This document shows positions 9,051-17,741 of a stretch of 64,000 nt of DNA, one piece after another (positions within the stretch are counted from its first letter, which is position 1; each line of letters starts with the position of its first letter). Source of the stretch: Leptospira broomii serovar Hurstbridge str. 5399 (GTDB lineage: Bacteria; Spirochaetota; Leptospiria; Leptospirales; Leptospiraceae). The position numbers and the translations under genes are program-made. The notes under the pieces were generated by a model. The model worked only from the letters and a program-made list of their open reading frames with translations, was not told the origin of the DNA and did no database searches. The DNA is taken from NCBI RefSeq assembly GCF_000243715.2, contig NZ_AHMO02000010.1, positions 51,006-115,005 on the forward strand, read 5' to 3'.

Positions 9051-10022
9051 ATGGATTTAAATTTCAGTAATATCTACTCAGCCTTACTTAGCCCGATTCG
9101 GATAATCTTTCTCCCTTCGGTAAAAATTTATTGGTTATATCTTTTAAGTTCCGTCATCATCACGGCGGTTTTTATAGTTTGGCAAAAAATCCGGATTAAA
9201 GATTTTCATGTCGGAAATTATTTGAGTAAGATTTTATCTAGGGAGTATTGGTTTCACAAATCGGCTTTATTAGATTATAAATATTATTTTTTTAATACCG
9301 TTTTGTTCAGTTTTTATTACGGATATTTTGTTCTAACCGGTGCGAGCGTCTCGGCTTTCGTGAATAACGGTTTAGTTCGTTTATTCGGGGTAGTTCTTTA
9401 TGATATTCCCTTCGACTCTCCTACGGTCATTTTATTGTATTCCGTTCTATTTTGGTTGATGAATGATTTTGGAAGATTTCTTGCTCATTGGCTTCTACAT
9501 AAAAACCCTTTTTTTTGGGAATTTCACCGACTTCATCATTCTGCAGAAGTTTTAAACCCTCTAACGGTTTATCGAGTTCATCCTGTGGAGGCGATTCTGG
9601 TTAATTCTCTAGGCGCCTTTTTTTCGGGAACTGTTACCGGACTCGCGATGTTTGCTTTTCCGGAAAAAATTACTATGGTTTCCTTTTTAGGAGTAAATGC
9701 AGGGATCTTTATTTTTAATCTCTATGCAAATTTAAGACACTCGAATATTGCCATTCATTTTCCGAAATGGCTTAGTCATATTTTTTTAAGTCCCGCCCAA
9801 CACCAGATCCATCATAGCGTTGATATTCGACTTCAAAATAAGAACATAGGAGTTACGTTTGCTTTTTGGGATTTATTCTTAGGGAGCCTATATATTCCTG
9901 AGCGGCATGAAACGGAAGAGATAACCTTCGGATTACAGGATGCTAAGCAAGAGGATTTCGAGAATCTTTTCTCCATTTATTTTCTACCTTTTAAAAGAAT
10001 CTTTGATATGTTTAAAAGGTAG
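9051..10022 (+). CDS. sterol desaturase / fatty acid hydroxylase family membrane protein
   Basis: This is a 323-residue integral membrane di-iron enzyme of the fatty acid hydroxylase superfamily. The histidine cluster is complete: HWLLH at about 146-150, HRLHH at about 159-163, a histidine pair at RHSNIAIH, and HQIHH at about 251-255. Four or more hydrophobic helices are visible, with two before the first box. Family members insert hydroxyl groups or double bonds into sterols, carotenoids or fatty chains. Bacterial substrates are mostly unknown, and the neighbouring desaturases point to lipid chains here. The ATG start has no strong ribosome site (the upstream sequence is AT-rich). An alternative start within the first few codons is not obvious. 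Confidence 0.86.
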   Translation: MDLNFSNIYSALLSPIRIIFLPSVKIYWLYLLSSVIITAVFIVWQKIRIKDFHVGNYLSKILSREYWFHKSALLDYKYYFFNTVLFSFYYGYFVLTGASVSAFVNNGLVRLFGVVLYDIPFDSPTVILLYSVLFWLMNDFGRFLAHWLLHKNPFFWEFHRLHHSAEVLNPLTVYRVHPVEAILVNSLGAFFSGTVTGLAMFAFPEKITMVSFLGVNAGIFIFNLYANLRHSNIAIHFPKWLSHIFLSPAQHQIHHSVDIRLQNKNIGVTFAFWDLFLGSLYIPERHETEEITFGLQDAKQEDFENLFSIYFLPFKRIFDMFKR

Positions 10023-10159
10023 CATTACTTTTTTGAGAATCTATTTTAGAAATCCTTTTGTTTGCATTACGATCAGTTTTCTTCGTTCCTTTATTTTTAT
10101 CTTTTATTGCCGAAAACCGGCATAGTTATAATTTCGAGAATAGAATAAATAGAAATCCG

Positions 10160-10188
10160 TTGACCTCCCCTTTTATTCGATTTACATT
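10160..10188 (+). promoter_or_regulatory. sigma-70-like promoter for the first desaturase
   Basis: TTGACC at 10160-10165 and TACATT at 10183-10188 are separated by exactly 17 bases. They lie about 70 bases before the desaturase start. The match is to the general bacterial consensus; use in this species is inferred. Confidence 0.55.
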
Positions 10189-10259
10189 AAGTCGAATCAA
10201 TTTTAATCGAACGATCAGTCTGTCGATTTTCGAGCGGAATCTGAATCGAGGGGTAAACT

Positions 10260-11072
10260 GTGATATTCATTTTGATTTTCTTTGCGGGTCATTGGATGCT
10301 TTCAGTTTTTGTTCAATCATTCTTTCTGCATAGATATTCCGCGCATCGTATGTTTGAAATGGGTAAGTTTTGGGAAAGATTTTTCTACTTTTTCGCATTT
10401 ATCGTTCAGGGATCCTCATATTTGAATCCGCGAGCATACGCGATAATTCATAGAATACATCATGCCTATAGCGATTCCGAAAAAGATCCGGTTTCTCCAA
10501 TCATATCGAAAGGTTTTTTCGATATGATAAATAGGACTGCCATCGCTTTCAACGGGATTGCGAAAGGGAGTGCGGAAGTCGAAAGAAAATTCAAAGGTAA
10601 CTATCCGGAGATAATCCGGCTTGATAAATTCGCGGACTCTTGGCCTGTGCGAATTTTCTTCGGAGGTTGTTACACTTTACTATATCTATTGTTTGTACCG
10701 ACCGACGCGATGTGGATGTACGTGTTTCTTCCGATCCATTATTTTATGGGGCCTATACAAACTGCGATTGTGAATTGGTGCGGCCATAAATACGGATATA
10801 AAAATCATCCGAAACAAAGCGACCATTCTAAAAATACGCTGCCAATTGACGTTTTTATCTTGGGTGAATTATATCAAAACAATCACCATGCTCATCCTAA
10901 TTCGCCGAACTTCGCTTATCGCTGGTTCGAATTCGATCTTACCTATCAGATTATCAAACTGATGCACTTTTTAAAGATCATACGGATACGTAGGGCGATA
11001 TGGACTAAACATGGTCGGAAGATAATTCCGGGAACTATTCTTTTTTCCTTGAATGATGTTGCTAAAGTTTGA
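10260..11072 (+). CDS. acyl-CoA / fatty acid desaturase, copy 1
   Basis: This is a membrane di-iron desaturase of 270 residues. The three histidine boxes are HRYSAH (about 24-29), HRIHH (about 64-68) and the terminal box around NNHHAHPN (about 207-214), with an extra GHKYGY nearby. Acyl-CoA delta-9 type enzymes (300-380 residues) usually carry two more N-terminal membrane helices, so this is a compact form starting almost at the first box. The GTG start follows GAGGGG by a few bases, and a good promoter lies upstream. A closely related paralogue sits at 13295-14080, and a hydroxylase-type enzyme lies just upstream. The likely role is setting membrane lipid unsaturation; exact substrate and double-bond position are unknown. 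Confidence 0.9.
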   Translation: MIFILIFFAGHWMLSVFVQSFFLHRYSAHRMFEMGKFWERFFYFFAFIVQGSSYLNPRAYAIIHRIHHAYSDSEKDPVSPIISKGFFDMINRTAIAFNGIAKGSAEVERKFKGNYPEIIRLDKFADSWPVRIFFGGCYTLLYLLFVPTDAMWMYVFLPIHYFMGPIQTAIVNWCGHKYGYKNHPKQSDHSKNTLPIDVFILGELYQNNHHAHPNSPNFAYRWFEFDLTYQIIKLMHFLKIIRIRRAIWTKHGRKIIPGTILFSLNDVAKV

Positions 11073-11171
11073 TTGTAAAAACGGCTCTATATTGTACTTT
11101 AGAAAAGTATGAAATGGACAAGAAAAGTTTTATGATATAGGACCGAGGTTATAAACTGATTTCAAAACCTA

Positions 11172-11732
11172 TTATTTTTGCAAACGTAAGGTGTTATCAT
11201 CCGTATGTGTAAAAGTTTTGCCGTAGATATTCAGTATCGTCGACTGTGAATAAGATAGAAATCCACCTCGGACGGTCAAAGTAATTTGGTACGAAATCGT
11301 TTGCGCGGTGGCATTCATGAATGGCGACTGTACTATTCCCCAATCAGCATCGCCCGCTTTTGCGGACACCTGAATTTGGGTTGCACTTGCTTCCTGTTCC
11401 GATTTTTGAAATTGCCCGCCCGCGAGCACACAAATGCCTCGGGGAATCACGAATGTATGAAAAACGTTCCGCGTTTTTTCTTCCCACATCCAATAACCGG
11501 TTTGGTCGTGGAAAACCTTACCGTCCGATTTTCTACTGACAAGTTGTCTATAGTAAAGCCCGGCTAAGATTTGGGATTCTGCGTTAGTTGTTAAACCGAT
11601 AGGTTCGAATGAAATCGATTCGAAATATGGATTTTCTTCTTGGCCTACGGGAAGTGGAGAAATGTCTAATCCTTTATCTCCCTGCCAATTACCGATCAGC
11701 GCGGATAGGGGACCGTATATGGCTTCTGTCAT
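11172..11732 (-). CDS. heme-binding beta-barrel (nitrobindin / THAP4-like) family protein
   Basis: The N-terminal pattern LIGNWQGDKGLD and the run of alternating beta strands match the small beta-barrel family that includes nitrobindin (GxWxGxG-type start). In that family a C-terminal histidine binds heme; here the tail has KTFTHTDDNTLRLQK, so a histidine is available. The open frame extends 12 codons further up, but the AAGGATC ribosome site sits in front of the ATG at 11732, so I take that start (186 residues). There is no signal peptide. The gene stands alone between the desaturase and a small membrane protein. Binding of heme, nitric oxide or a fatty ligand is family-level inference. Confidence 0.72.
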   Translation of the reverse strand: MTEAIYGPLSALIGNWQGDKGLDISPLPVGQEENPYFESISFEPIGLTTNAESQILAGLYYRQLVSRKSDGKVFHDQTGYWMWEEKTRNVFHTFVIPRGICVLAGGQFQKSEQEASATQIQVSAKAGDADWGIVQSPFMNATAQTISYQITLTVRGGFLSYSQSTILNIYGKTFTHTDDNTLRLQK

Positions 11733-11878
11733 TATTGATCCTTGTTGGAAATTGTTACCGATTATCAATCCTGTTCATAATCAGTAAACAATAATACTCT
11801 TCGAAGCCGGATCGGGTTTAGCAAGACTCCGAAGATCAATAAGGAATATATAATATTTTGAATATACCTTAGTTAAGA

Positions 11879-11904
11879 ACGGACCTGCCGATTCGCAGGT
11901 CCGT
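11879..11904. terminator. GC-rich hairpin between minus-strand genes
   Basis: A perfect 10-bp inverted repeat (ACGGACCTGC with its complement) has a 6-base loop. It lies 136 bases past the end of the DUF2892 gene and upstream of the beta-barrel gene. There is no T-run, so it may be a terminator or a structured leader. Confidence 0.45.
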
Positions 11905-12039
11905 GCATATTCCGAGTTCTATTTCGTCCGTATTCTTTTAACTTTCAAGCGTTAATGGAATGCAATACAGAGAGAGTGTGAATAGATTCGAAACTTCGAA
12001 TTCCGGTATAAACTCGAAAAATATCAAGCGGCTAAAAGT

Positions 12040-12246
12040 TTAAGCGCTTTTCTTTCTAGAGTTTGTACTGACGCCCAGGATTTGATAGAGCGGACACCAT
12101 CCGATTAAGCCTGTTAAAAGCGGAATTAGACCAACAATGACCGCTACAATTCCCAAGGAATTATGCGCCCAGAATCCCCATGCTACTAGTCCTAATCCGA
12201 TGATGGTTCTTACGGATCTATCGAACATTCCTTCGTTGATTTTCAT
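12040..12246 (-). CDS. DUF2892 (YgaP-type) small membrane protein
   Basis: This is a 68-residue protein with two hydrophobic helices: an N-terminal region MKINEGMFDRSVRTIIG, then a first helix with GLVAWGF, a second with VGLIPLLTGLIGWCPLYQILG. The pattern N-x-G-x-x-D-R-x-x-R and the GWCPLY motif are typical of the DUF2892 domain, which also forms the membrane tail of the rhodanese YgaP. The open frame goes 7 codons further up, but GGGAGG lies 9 bases before the ATG at 12246, which fixes that start. It is a single gene with no linked rhodanese here. The role is unknown; the family is sometimes tied to sulfur or redox stress. Confidence 0.85.
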   Translation of the reverse strand: MKINEGMFDRSVRTIIGLGLVAWGFWAHNSLGIVAVIVGLIPLLTGLIGWCPLYQILGVSTNSRKKSA

Positions 12247-12493
12247 TGTCTTCCTCCCAATACGCATATTAATTATGGCACTTAAGGAATCATTGTCAAG
12301 TTTTACCGATCACAATAAACGATTCGAATCCCTAATTATTGTCAATCGGATTGAAAGAACATATTATAATATATTTTTGTAATATTTCCCGTAATTTTTA
12401 CGCCTTGGATCAAGGGCTAAGTTACATCGACCTCGTCCCGAATGTGGATCGGGAATTTTGCCGATCGCCCTCGATTAAAAGTCTATGGCGACT

Positions 12494-12542
12494 TAGGGGA
12501 AATGCCTTTTTAAGGATTAATTCTTAAACGGCATTTCCCCTA
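12494..12542. terminator. hairpin overlapping the 3' end of the DUF1993 gene
   Basis: A perfect 13-bp inverted repeat (TAGGGGAAATGCC and its complement) is at 12494-12506 and 12530-12542. A second short repeat (TTAAG/CTTAA) lies inside it. The right arm is the last codons of the minus-strand DUF1993 gene, and the left arm lies just after its stop. It probably acts as a terminator or 3' end stabiliser. Confidence 0.6.
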
Positions 12543-13023
12543 GATAATCCTTTTTGCCCACATCGACTCCGTTGTGTCGTAGAATATCGTATGCGGTTGT
12601 AACGTGAAAATACACATTCGGAATAGCATGCTGAATAGCGTATTCCAATCCGGTTAAGTATTTTCCTTCCCAGCGAGGTTGTGAAATTCTTCTGTCATTT
12701 GCTTCGGCAAATTCTCCAGCGGAAAAAGTTCCTAAATATTTGACTACCTCGTCGATTCTAGTTTTCAATTCAGGAAGAGTTTTTTCTAGGTCCTCATGAA
12801 CGGGAGCTTGTTTCCCTGTCAAACGGGCAGTTGCAAGTTTTGCAGTATCGCATGCAATTTGAATCTGTCGAATAAGATTGAACTGATCCGGGGCTAATCT
12901 GGAATTTAACAGGACTTCAACGTCGATTTTTTTGGTTTCGGCAAAATGGGTCGCCTTATCTAGAATTCGACTTAGATTTTGCAGCATTTTTGTAAATTGC
13001 GGTACGGTGATTTCGTATATCAT
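12517..13023 (-). CDS. DUF1993 family protein
   Basis: The start MIYEITVPQFTKML, the segment RLAPDQFNLIRQIQIACDTAK and the C-terminal HVTTAYDILRHNGVDVGKKDYLG are typical of DUF1993, a DinB-like four-helix bundle family of about 165-175 residues. The open frame runs 7 codons further upstream (two more ATGs), but family members begin at the MxYEITVPQ position, so I use 13023. A GGATGGATC lies close to this ATG. DinB-like proteins often bind a metal through histidines; here several histidines are near the C-terminus (IQHAIPNVYFH). No enzymatic role is established. It stands alone between two desaturase genes. Confidence 0.86.
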   Translation of the reverse strand: MIYEITVPQFTKMLQNLSRILDKATHFAETKKIDVEVLLNSRLAPDQFNLIRQIQIACDTAKLATARLTGKQAPVHEDLEKTLPELKTRIDEVVKYLGTFSAGEFAEANDRRISQPRWEGKYLTGLEYAIQHAIPNVYFHVTTAYDILRHNGVDVGKKDYLGEMPFKN

Positions 13024-13294
13024 TGATCCATCCATACTATCCATTGAAAGATGAAATGAAAAGGCAGCAACTCTTTTACCTCAACAAACATCCCTCGACT
13101 TTAACGCCTTCCTAAATCGTAGATGCTCTTCTTAAGTCGATTGGTCTTATCGATCCGAAGCGGTTTCGTTTATTACAATCAATCTTTTTAGATCGAAATG
13201 ATCGTCTGTTTCTGCAACACTTTTCGGAAATCGAACTCAGATAGGGTGAGTTTAGTCTTCTATTCTCGGAATATAAATCGGAAAGGAGTTCCGT

Positions 13295-14080
13295 ATGCCG
13301 ATTATCTTAAGTTTCTTTATTGGACATTGGTTTCTTTCAACCTTCCTTCAGTCCTTTTTTCAGCATCGATATTCTGCACATCAAATGTTCGTACTAAGTC
13401 CTTTCTGGCAAAAATTTTTTTACGTTCTAACATTCCTCGTACAGGGGTCTTCGTTCTTAAATCCGAGAACGTATGCGATATTGCATAGAAAACACCATGC
13501 ATTCAGTGACACTTTGAAAGATCCCCATTCGCCGGTTACTTCCAAGAGTTTTATTGATATGCTTTTAAAAACGGCAAACGGATACGATGATATTCGAAAT
13601 TATAAAACCGACGTAGAAAAGGAATTTAAGGGGCATTATCCGGAAATGCCTACATTAGATAAATATGCGGAGTCGATTTGGGTAAGACTTATATTCGTTT
13701 CCTTTTATTCGGCTTTCTATATTTATTTCGTTCCGAAGGATGCACCTTGGCTTTATGCTCTTTTGCCGATTCATTTCTTTATGGCGAAAATTCAGGGATC
13801 CATCGTCAATTGGTGCGGCCACCTTTACGGGTATCGTAACCACTCTAAAAACCCTGACAATTCGCGGAACACTCTATCTATCGATTTCATTATTTTGGGA
13901 GAGCTCTACCAAAACAATCACCACGCCCATCCTAATTCTCCCAATTTCGCCTTTAAATGGTTCGAGATCGATTTCACTTTCCAAATATTGAAAGTTTTAC
14001 ATTTTCTTAAAATAGTAAGGATCCAGAGAGCGGTTTGGTCGGAACGGGGAAGAACGGTTCTGCCCGGCTCCATAGTTTAA
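13295..14080 (+). CDS. acyl-CoA / fatty acid desaturase, copy 2
   Basis: This is a 261-residue paralogue of the desaturase at 10260-11072, similar from end to end by eye. The histidine boxes are HRYSAH at about 24, HRKHH at about 64 and [12 protein letters not shown] at about 207. Shared blocks include VQGSS-LNPR-YAI, IVNWCGH-YGY and LHFLKI-RI-RA-W. AAGGAG lies 8 bases before the ATG, a better ribosome site than that of copy 1. Both copies lack the extra N-terminal helices of standard delta-9 enzymes. Three minus-strand genes lie between the copies, so this is a dispersed duplication and not a clean tandem. The copies may differ in substrate or in temperature control; this is inference. Confidence 0.9.
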   Translation: MPIILSFFIGHWFLSTFLQSFFQHRYSAHQMFVLSPFWQKFFYVLTFLVQGSSFLNPRTYAILHRKHHAFSDTLKDPHSPVTSKSFIDMLLKTANGYDDIRNYKTDVEKEFKGHYPEMPTLDKYAESIWVRLIFVSFYSAFYIYFVPKDAPWLYALLPIHFFMAKIQGSIVNWCGHLYGYRNHSKNPDNSRNTLSIDFIILGELYQNNHHAHPNSPNFAFKWFEIDFTFQILKVLHFLKIVRIQRAVWSERGRTVLPGSIV

Positions 14081-14751
14081 CTTACAAGCGCTTATGAGCG
14101 CTTCGAAGATCGCGGAAATATTTTCGTTCGTTTTCGAGGCGGTCTATTATGATTCGAATATCTCCGGTAGTTTCGAATGCCGTGGGTTAACGAAGAAAAG
14201 TCTGTGGCCGGGAATAGCTCTGCCGAGAAATTTTACTTAGCAGAGTACCGTTCCCTATATCGAATTCAATTTTATCCCTTTCGTAATATATTCGAGGAAG
14301 TCTGCCGTTATCCGCAATTTCGGGGTAATATTCCTTTACTCAAGCCAAGATCGTCATTCTTGACGTCCTATGAGTTCCATTCGCTTTCTTATGCAATCGC
14401 AAATTTGGAAGATGCTTGGATTCGAATTTAAAGCCCACCAAACAAAATAGCATTGCAAAAAATATGCGAAATATTTTAAAAAGGCTAAATTCAACTGGAA
14501 GGCAAGGCGATTAACGGATTGGTTGCTATAATAAGGACCTTCGTTCCATTAGTAATAAGAATATTTTATCCTGTCTCACAAAATTCTGCGCCTGGAATGC
14601 TCGATAATGTAACTCTATGCAAGATATTTTTATGAGTTTTGCAAAACTCCTCCGGTCTGTGTGGGAAAGATTTCAAACAAGAATACGAAAAATTTATGGA
14701 TACTTTTTCACGAAAAATCTCATTTGAAAATTCGATTATGCGGAGGCTACA
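14081..14751. other. 670-base region without a convincing gene; 16-bp palindrome
   Basis: The longest open stretch (14177-14431, 84 codons) has no ribosome site and no recognisable sequence, so I do not call it. A 16-bp perfect palindrome is at 14634-14649. The GGAGG for the next gene is at about 14742. Confidence 0.5.
14634..14649. promoter_or_regulatory. 16-bp perfect palindrome, possible operator
   Basis: GAGTTTTGCAAAACTC is its own reverse complement. It lies 103 bases before the first 7TM receptor-like gene and could be a regulator site. I saw no clear promoter boxes next to it. Confidence 0.4.
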
Positions 14752-15675
14752 TTGGCTCTATTAACTTTTATTCTGCTTTTTTCTTCAGCGGTTATTTTTT
14801 ATAAATATTCGAATAAAAATACTCTATCTTATGCCTTTACGCTTTTAACTTTATGCCTTGCATTTTGGGGTTTGTTACTATTCCTCTGTGATATTCATTT
14901 TCCTGGCTGGATTCGAATTCCGATAATAGATTTAATCACCTTTTTCCCCCTGCCGATTCCGATTCTAGTAACCTATATAACCTATAATTACACCCGCCCC
15001 GATGATCTTTCTTCCCCTCCATTGATCGCTATGCTTGCTCATATACCGTTATTAGTTTTTTTTATTTGGTTTTCTTGGGAAGGCAAAGTAACCCCTTTTA
15101 GGCTGGAAAACGAAGAAGTTGTTTATAGAGGTAGCTTATACTATTATCTATATTGCGGTTATTTGTACGGCTCCATATTTATCGCCCTAGTATTAATAAT
15201 ACGGAATATTTTCGACGATGAATATTTTGTCCGACTTCATTCGATTTATATGTTTGCCGGAATTACAATCGGACTATTTATCTCCACGGTTCTTACCATG
15301 GTCTTGCCTTTACTTGGGATATCTTTGAATTCGATATCGGTTATCGGATTGCTCGTCTTTCTGTGGTTAACCTGGATTCCGATCGCTCATTTCAGACTTT
15401 TTAATATAGAACTTGTGGATTTTAAGCAGGATTTTCGAAATCCTAGAATTTCCACCGCGATTTTGTCCATTAACCGATATCTGTTAAACAAGTTAAATCC
15501 CGTTAAATATAAGGAAATCTGCGATCAATTCGAAAGTATTCGGAGAGAGGAAGTTTACGCTTTACAAGCGGAAATGCTTTTGGAAGTCACATATAGTAAG
15601 AAGGGAGGCATTTCCGATCAGGTTCGTAAGTATGCTAAGAAAATAACCGACCTTTTTATCGGTTCGAAAAAATAG
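14752..15675 (+). CDS. 7TM receptor-like protein without output domain, copy 1
   Basis: This 307-residue protein has about seven hydrophobic helices over residues 1-215, resembling the 7TM sensor half of bacterial histidine kinases, but no kinase, cyclase or phosphatase domain follows. A soluble tail of about 90 residues starts at FRLFNIELVDFK. It contains ISTAILSINRYLLNK, KEICDQFE and ALQAEMLLEV, and is almost the same in the paralogue at 16313-17239. The start is TTG at 14752, with GGAGG at a proper distance; the paralogue has ATG-GAG-GCA-ACA-TTA where this gene has GCG-GAG-GCT-ACA-TTG, so the original ATG seems lost and TTG used. The function is unknown; a membrane receptor signalling through the conserved tail is inference. 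Confidence 0.8.
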   Translation: MALLTFILLFSSAVIFYKYSNKNTLSYAFTLLTLCLAFWGLLLFLCDIHFPGWIRIPIIDLITFFPLPIPILVTYITYNYTRPDDLSSPPLIAMLAHIPLLVFFIWFSWEGKVTPFRLENEEVVYRGSLYYYLYCGYLYGSIFIALVLIIRNIFDDEYFVRLHSIYMFAGITIGLFISTVLTMVLPLLGISLNSISVIGLLVFLWLTWIPIAHFRLFNIELVDFKQDFRNPRISTAILSINRYLLNKLNPVKYKEICDQFESIRREEVYALQAEMLLEVTYSKKGGISDQVRKYAKKITDLFIGSKK

Positions 15676-15712
15676 CTTCCCTATTTTGTTCGAATTCGGT
15701 TTGATATATTTG

Positions 15713-16127
15713 TTATTTTAAACTAAATTTGTGGCCATCGCCTTTCTTTGCCAATGACTCAATGAGCGTAAAGACTGCCTCTCGATCGAAGTCGGAAAGT
15801 TTGGAAAGTAAGAGTAAGACGTAGTAAGAGGCATCTGTCTTCGAAATTAGTCGCAAAAGTTCTTCCTGGTCTTTCGGATTCCGGATTTCGTAAGAGCGAC
15901 TAATCAACTTTGCAGGTCTGGTACCGTCTATCAGCCATTCGGCTCGATATTCAGTCGCTTTTTCGATCTTTAATGCGATTGAATAGGATAGGGGCTGTTT
16001 ATTTGATTCGATCAAACTTAGCATCGCTTGAGTTATTTCGACGAATTCCGCAAATTCTTTTTGATTGAATTCTTTCCTTAATACGTAATCGCACAAATTT
16101 TATTCGTTCCCCGGCAGTTTTCGACAT
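15713..16127 (-). pseudogene. XRE-family helix-turn-helix regulator, frameshifted
   Basis: The open part (TTG at 16096 down to 15713) begins inside a helix-turn-helix: NQKEFAEFVEITQAMLSLIE. Upstream, a different frame from the ATG at 16127 reads MSKTAGERIKFVRLRIK, exactly the family's N-terminus. Removing one A in the run GGAAAGAATTC near 16072-16076 joins both into one 137-residue XRE protein. The total length of 415 bases (3n+1) fits a single added base. So it is a recent pseudogene, a programmed frameshift or a sequencing error. The C-terminal half (RAEWLIDGTRPAKL... VFTLIESLAKK) is a helical tail. It lies between two 7TM paralogues of opposite strand and may once have regulated them. Confidence 0.72.
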
Positions 16128-16312
16128 ATAAATTGTTTATATAAAAAGATTGTCAAAATTTAACAATTTATACATATATGAAAAAGTATATATGGCAATT
16201 TCAAGCAAATTAACGATAGAAAATGTCCTGATTCGGTTTCGAAGCTTAAAAACATATCGTCTCCTAAGCTTCGATGAGTTAGAGTTTGCCCGTATAGTTT
16301 CGGCGAGTTGAA

Positions 16313-17239
16313 ATGGAGGCAACATTAGCTATTTTTACTTTTATCCTACTGTCATTATCGGCGCTTTGCTTTTACAGATGGTCGGAACGAAATTTACTAA
16401 GTTTGGCTTTTTCGTTACTTACGTTCCTATTGGCCATATGGTGTGCACTTTTAGCCTTGAGTGAAATTCCTTTCCCGAAACCGGTTCAAACTTTCCTAGT
16501 GAATATAATTCCGGTTCCGATTAATTGTATTCCAATTTTGTTAACCTATATCATTTTCAATTATACGAGACCGTATTCATTGATATGGCCTCCTGCTTTA
16601 TTAATTACATTTCACGCGGTGGCAATTTTATTCTTTTCTTGGTATGCGTTTAAAGGGGTAGTCGGTCCTTACCAAATGAAGGAAGGTCTGAAAGTTTTCC
16701 ACCCGGGTTCCCTTTACTATCCGGCTTGCGCGTATATTTATATTTCAATCTTTGCATGTGCCGCCGTACTTGCGCGCAATATTTTTAAAGGAAATTACTT
16801 CGTTAGATTGCATTCCATTTATCTATTTACTGGCGTAATGCTGGGCGGAATCGTATCCGCCGTTTTTGTAATAGTGCTTCCGTTATGCGGAATTTCATTA
16901 ACGTCAATGGCGGTATTAGGAATAATCGCTTTCCTTTGGTTTGCCTGGATTCCGATTACTAAATACAGATTATTTAATATCGAATTAACCGATTTCAAGT
17001 GTGATTTTCGCAGCCCTCGGTTATCCTCCGCGATAGTATCCGTTAATCGATATTTATTGAATACGATGGATCCGAAGGCCTTCAAGGAAATTTGCGATCA
17101 ATTCGAAGTTAAAAGACAAGATGAAATCTATGCTTTGCAAGCGGAAATGCTTCTGGAAGTCTCTTACGGTAAGGAGGGAGGTGTTTCCAATCACGTTCGC
17201 AAGTATGCTAAGAAAGTAAGTAATCTTTTTTTAAGCTAG
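16313..17239 (+). CDS. 7TM receptor-like protein without output domain, copy 2
   Basis: This 308-residue paralogue of the protein at 14752-15675 shares the helix order, the loop ILLTYIIFNYTRP, the motif YFVRLHSIY, and a nearly unchanged soluble tail (RLFNIELTDFK, NRYLLNT, KEICDQFE, YALQAEMLLEVSYGKEGG, VRKYAKK). The tail is conserved more strongly than the membrane half, which suggests a specific partner or binding task. The start is ATG at 16313. No strong ribosome site lies upstream; GGAGG falls just inside the coding sequence. No enzymatic domain follows the tail. The broken XRE gene is upstream on the other strand, with about 185 bases between the starts, an arrangement typical of local regulation. 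Confidence 0.8.
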   Translation: MEATLAIFTFILLSLSALCFYRWSERNLLSLAFSLLTFLLAIWCALLALSEIPFPKPVQTFLVNIIPVPINCIPILLTYIIFNYTRPYSLIWPPALLITFHAVAILFFSWYAFKGVVGPYQMKEGLKVFHPGSLYYPACAYIYISIFACAAVLARNIFKGNYFVRLHSIYLFTGVMLGGIVSAVFVIVLPLCGISLTSMAVLGIIAFLWFAWIPITKYRLFNIELTDFKCDFRSPRLSSAIVSVNRYLLNTMDPKAFKEICDQFEVKRQDEIYALQAEMLLEVSYGKEGGVSNHVRKYAKKVSNLFLS

Positions 17240-17741
17240 AATCGGAACCGGTCTTAAATTTTCGATTTAGATATAATCTTCTCCTCGAAGATTTAAATCG
17301 CATTTCCGACGTATCCTTAACCTGTATTAACATCGAATCATTATGTTTTTAAGGCCTATCTTACGGGGTGCGAAAATTACTCATGAAACCGTCATTCTTT
17401 CCTATCTGCATTAGTATCCAATCTCAGGCCCTAATCTGAAGCCTGCTGGTTTTGACCTTTTGCCCGGAAAATTTTTAATTTCAGATAATCAGTCATGGAT
17501 AATTTCATTATCAATAATATTTTAATAAACCTTAAAATGTTATTGATCGTGCCTATTTAAGTAGGGGCAGAGAGTCCGAGAGTGTTAAGGTATTATAATA
17601 TCTACAGTTTCGAGATATCTGGCGTTTGAAGCGTAAAGATAGATAAAGTGGATTAAATTTATTTAACAAAAAGACAAAAAACGTAGTATATTAATATTAT
17701 TTTTATAAATTGAATTAAGCACGATATCAAAGGGAAAGGAT
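17240..17741. other. 500-base AT-rich region with one long hairpin
   Basis: No gene is visible. A 15-bp stem with one G-U pair is at 17510-17547. An AT-rich run and GGGAAAGGA precede the lipoprotein remnant. Confidence 0.5.
17510..17547. terminator. 15-bp hairpin
   Basis: The arms at 17510-17524 and 17533-17547 pair over 15 positions with one G-U and an 8-base loop. It is 270 bases past the second 7TM gene, so it could be a late terminator or part of a small RNA. It has no GC clamp. Confidence 0.4.

Noticed and set aside
14177..14431. Open frame of 84 codons on the plus strand
   Set aside because: No ribosome site, no recognisable sequence, basic and aromatic-rich composition typical of chance frames; left as non-coding.
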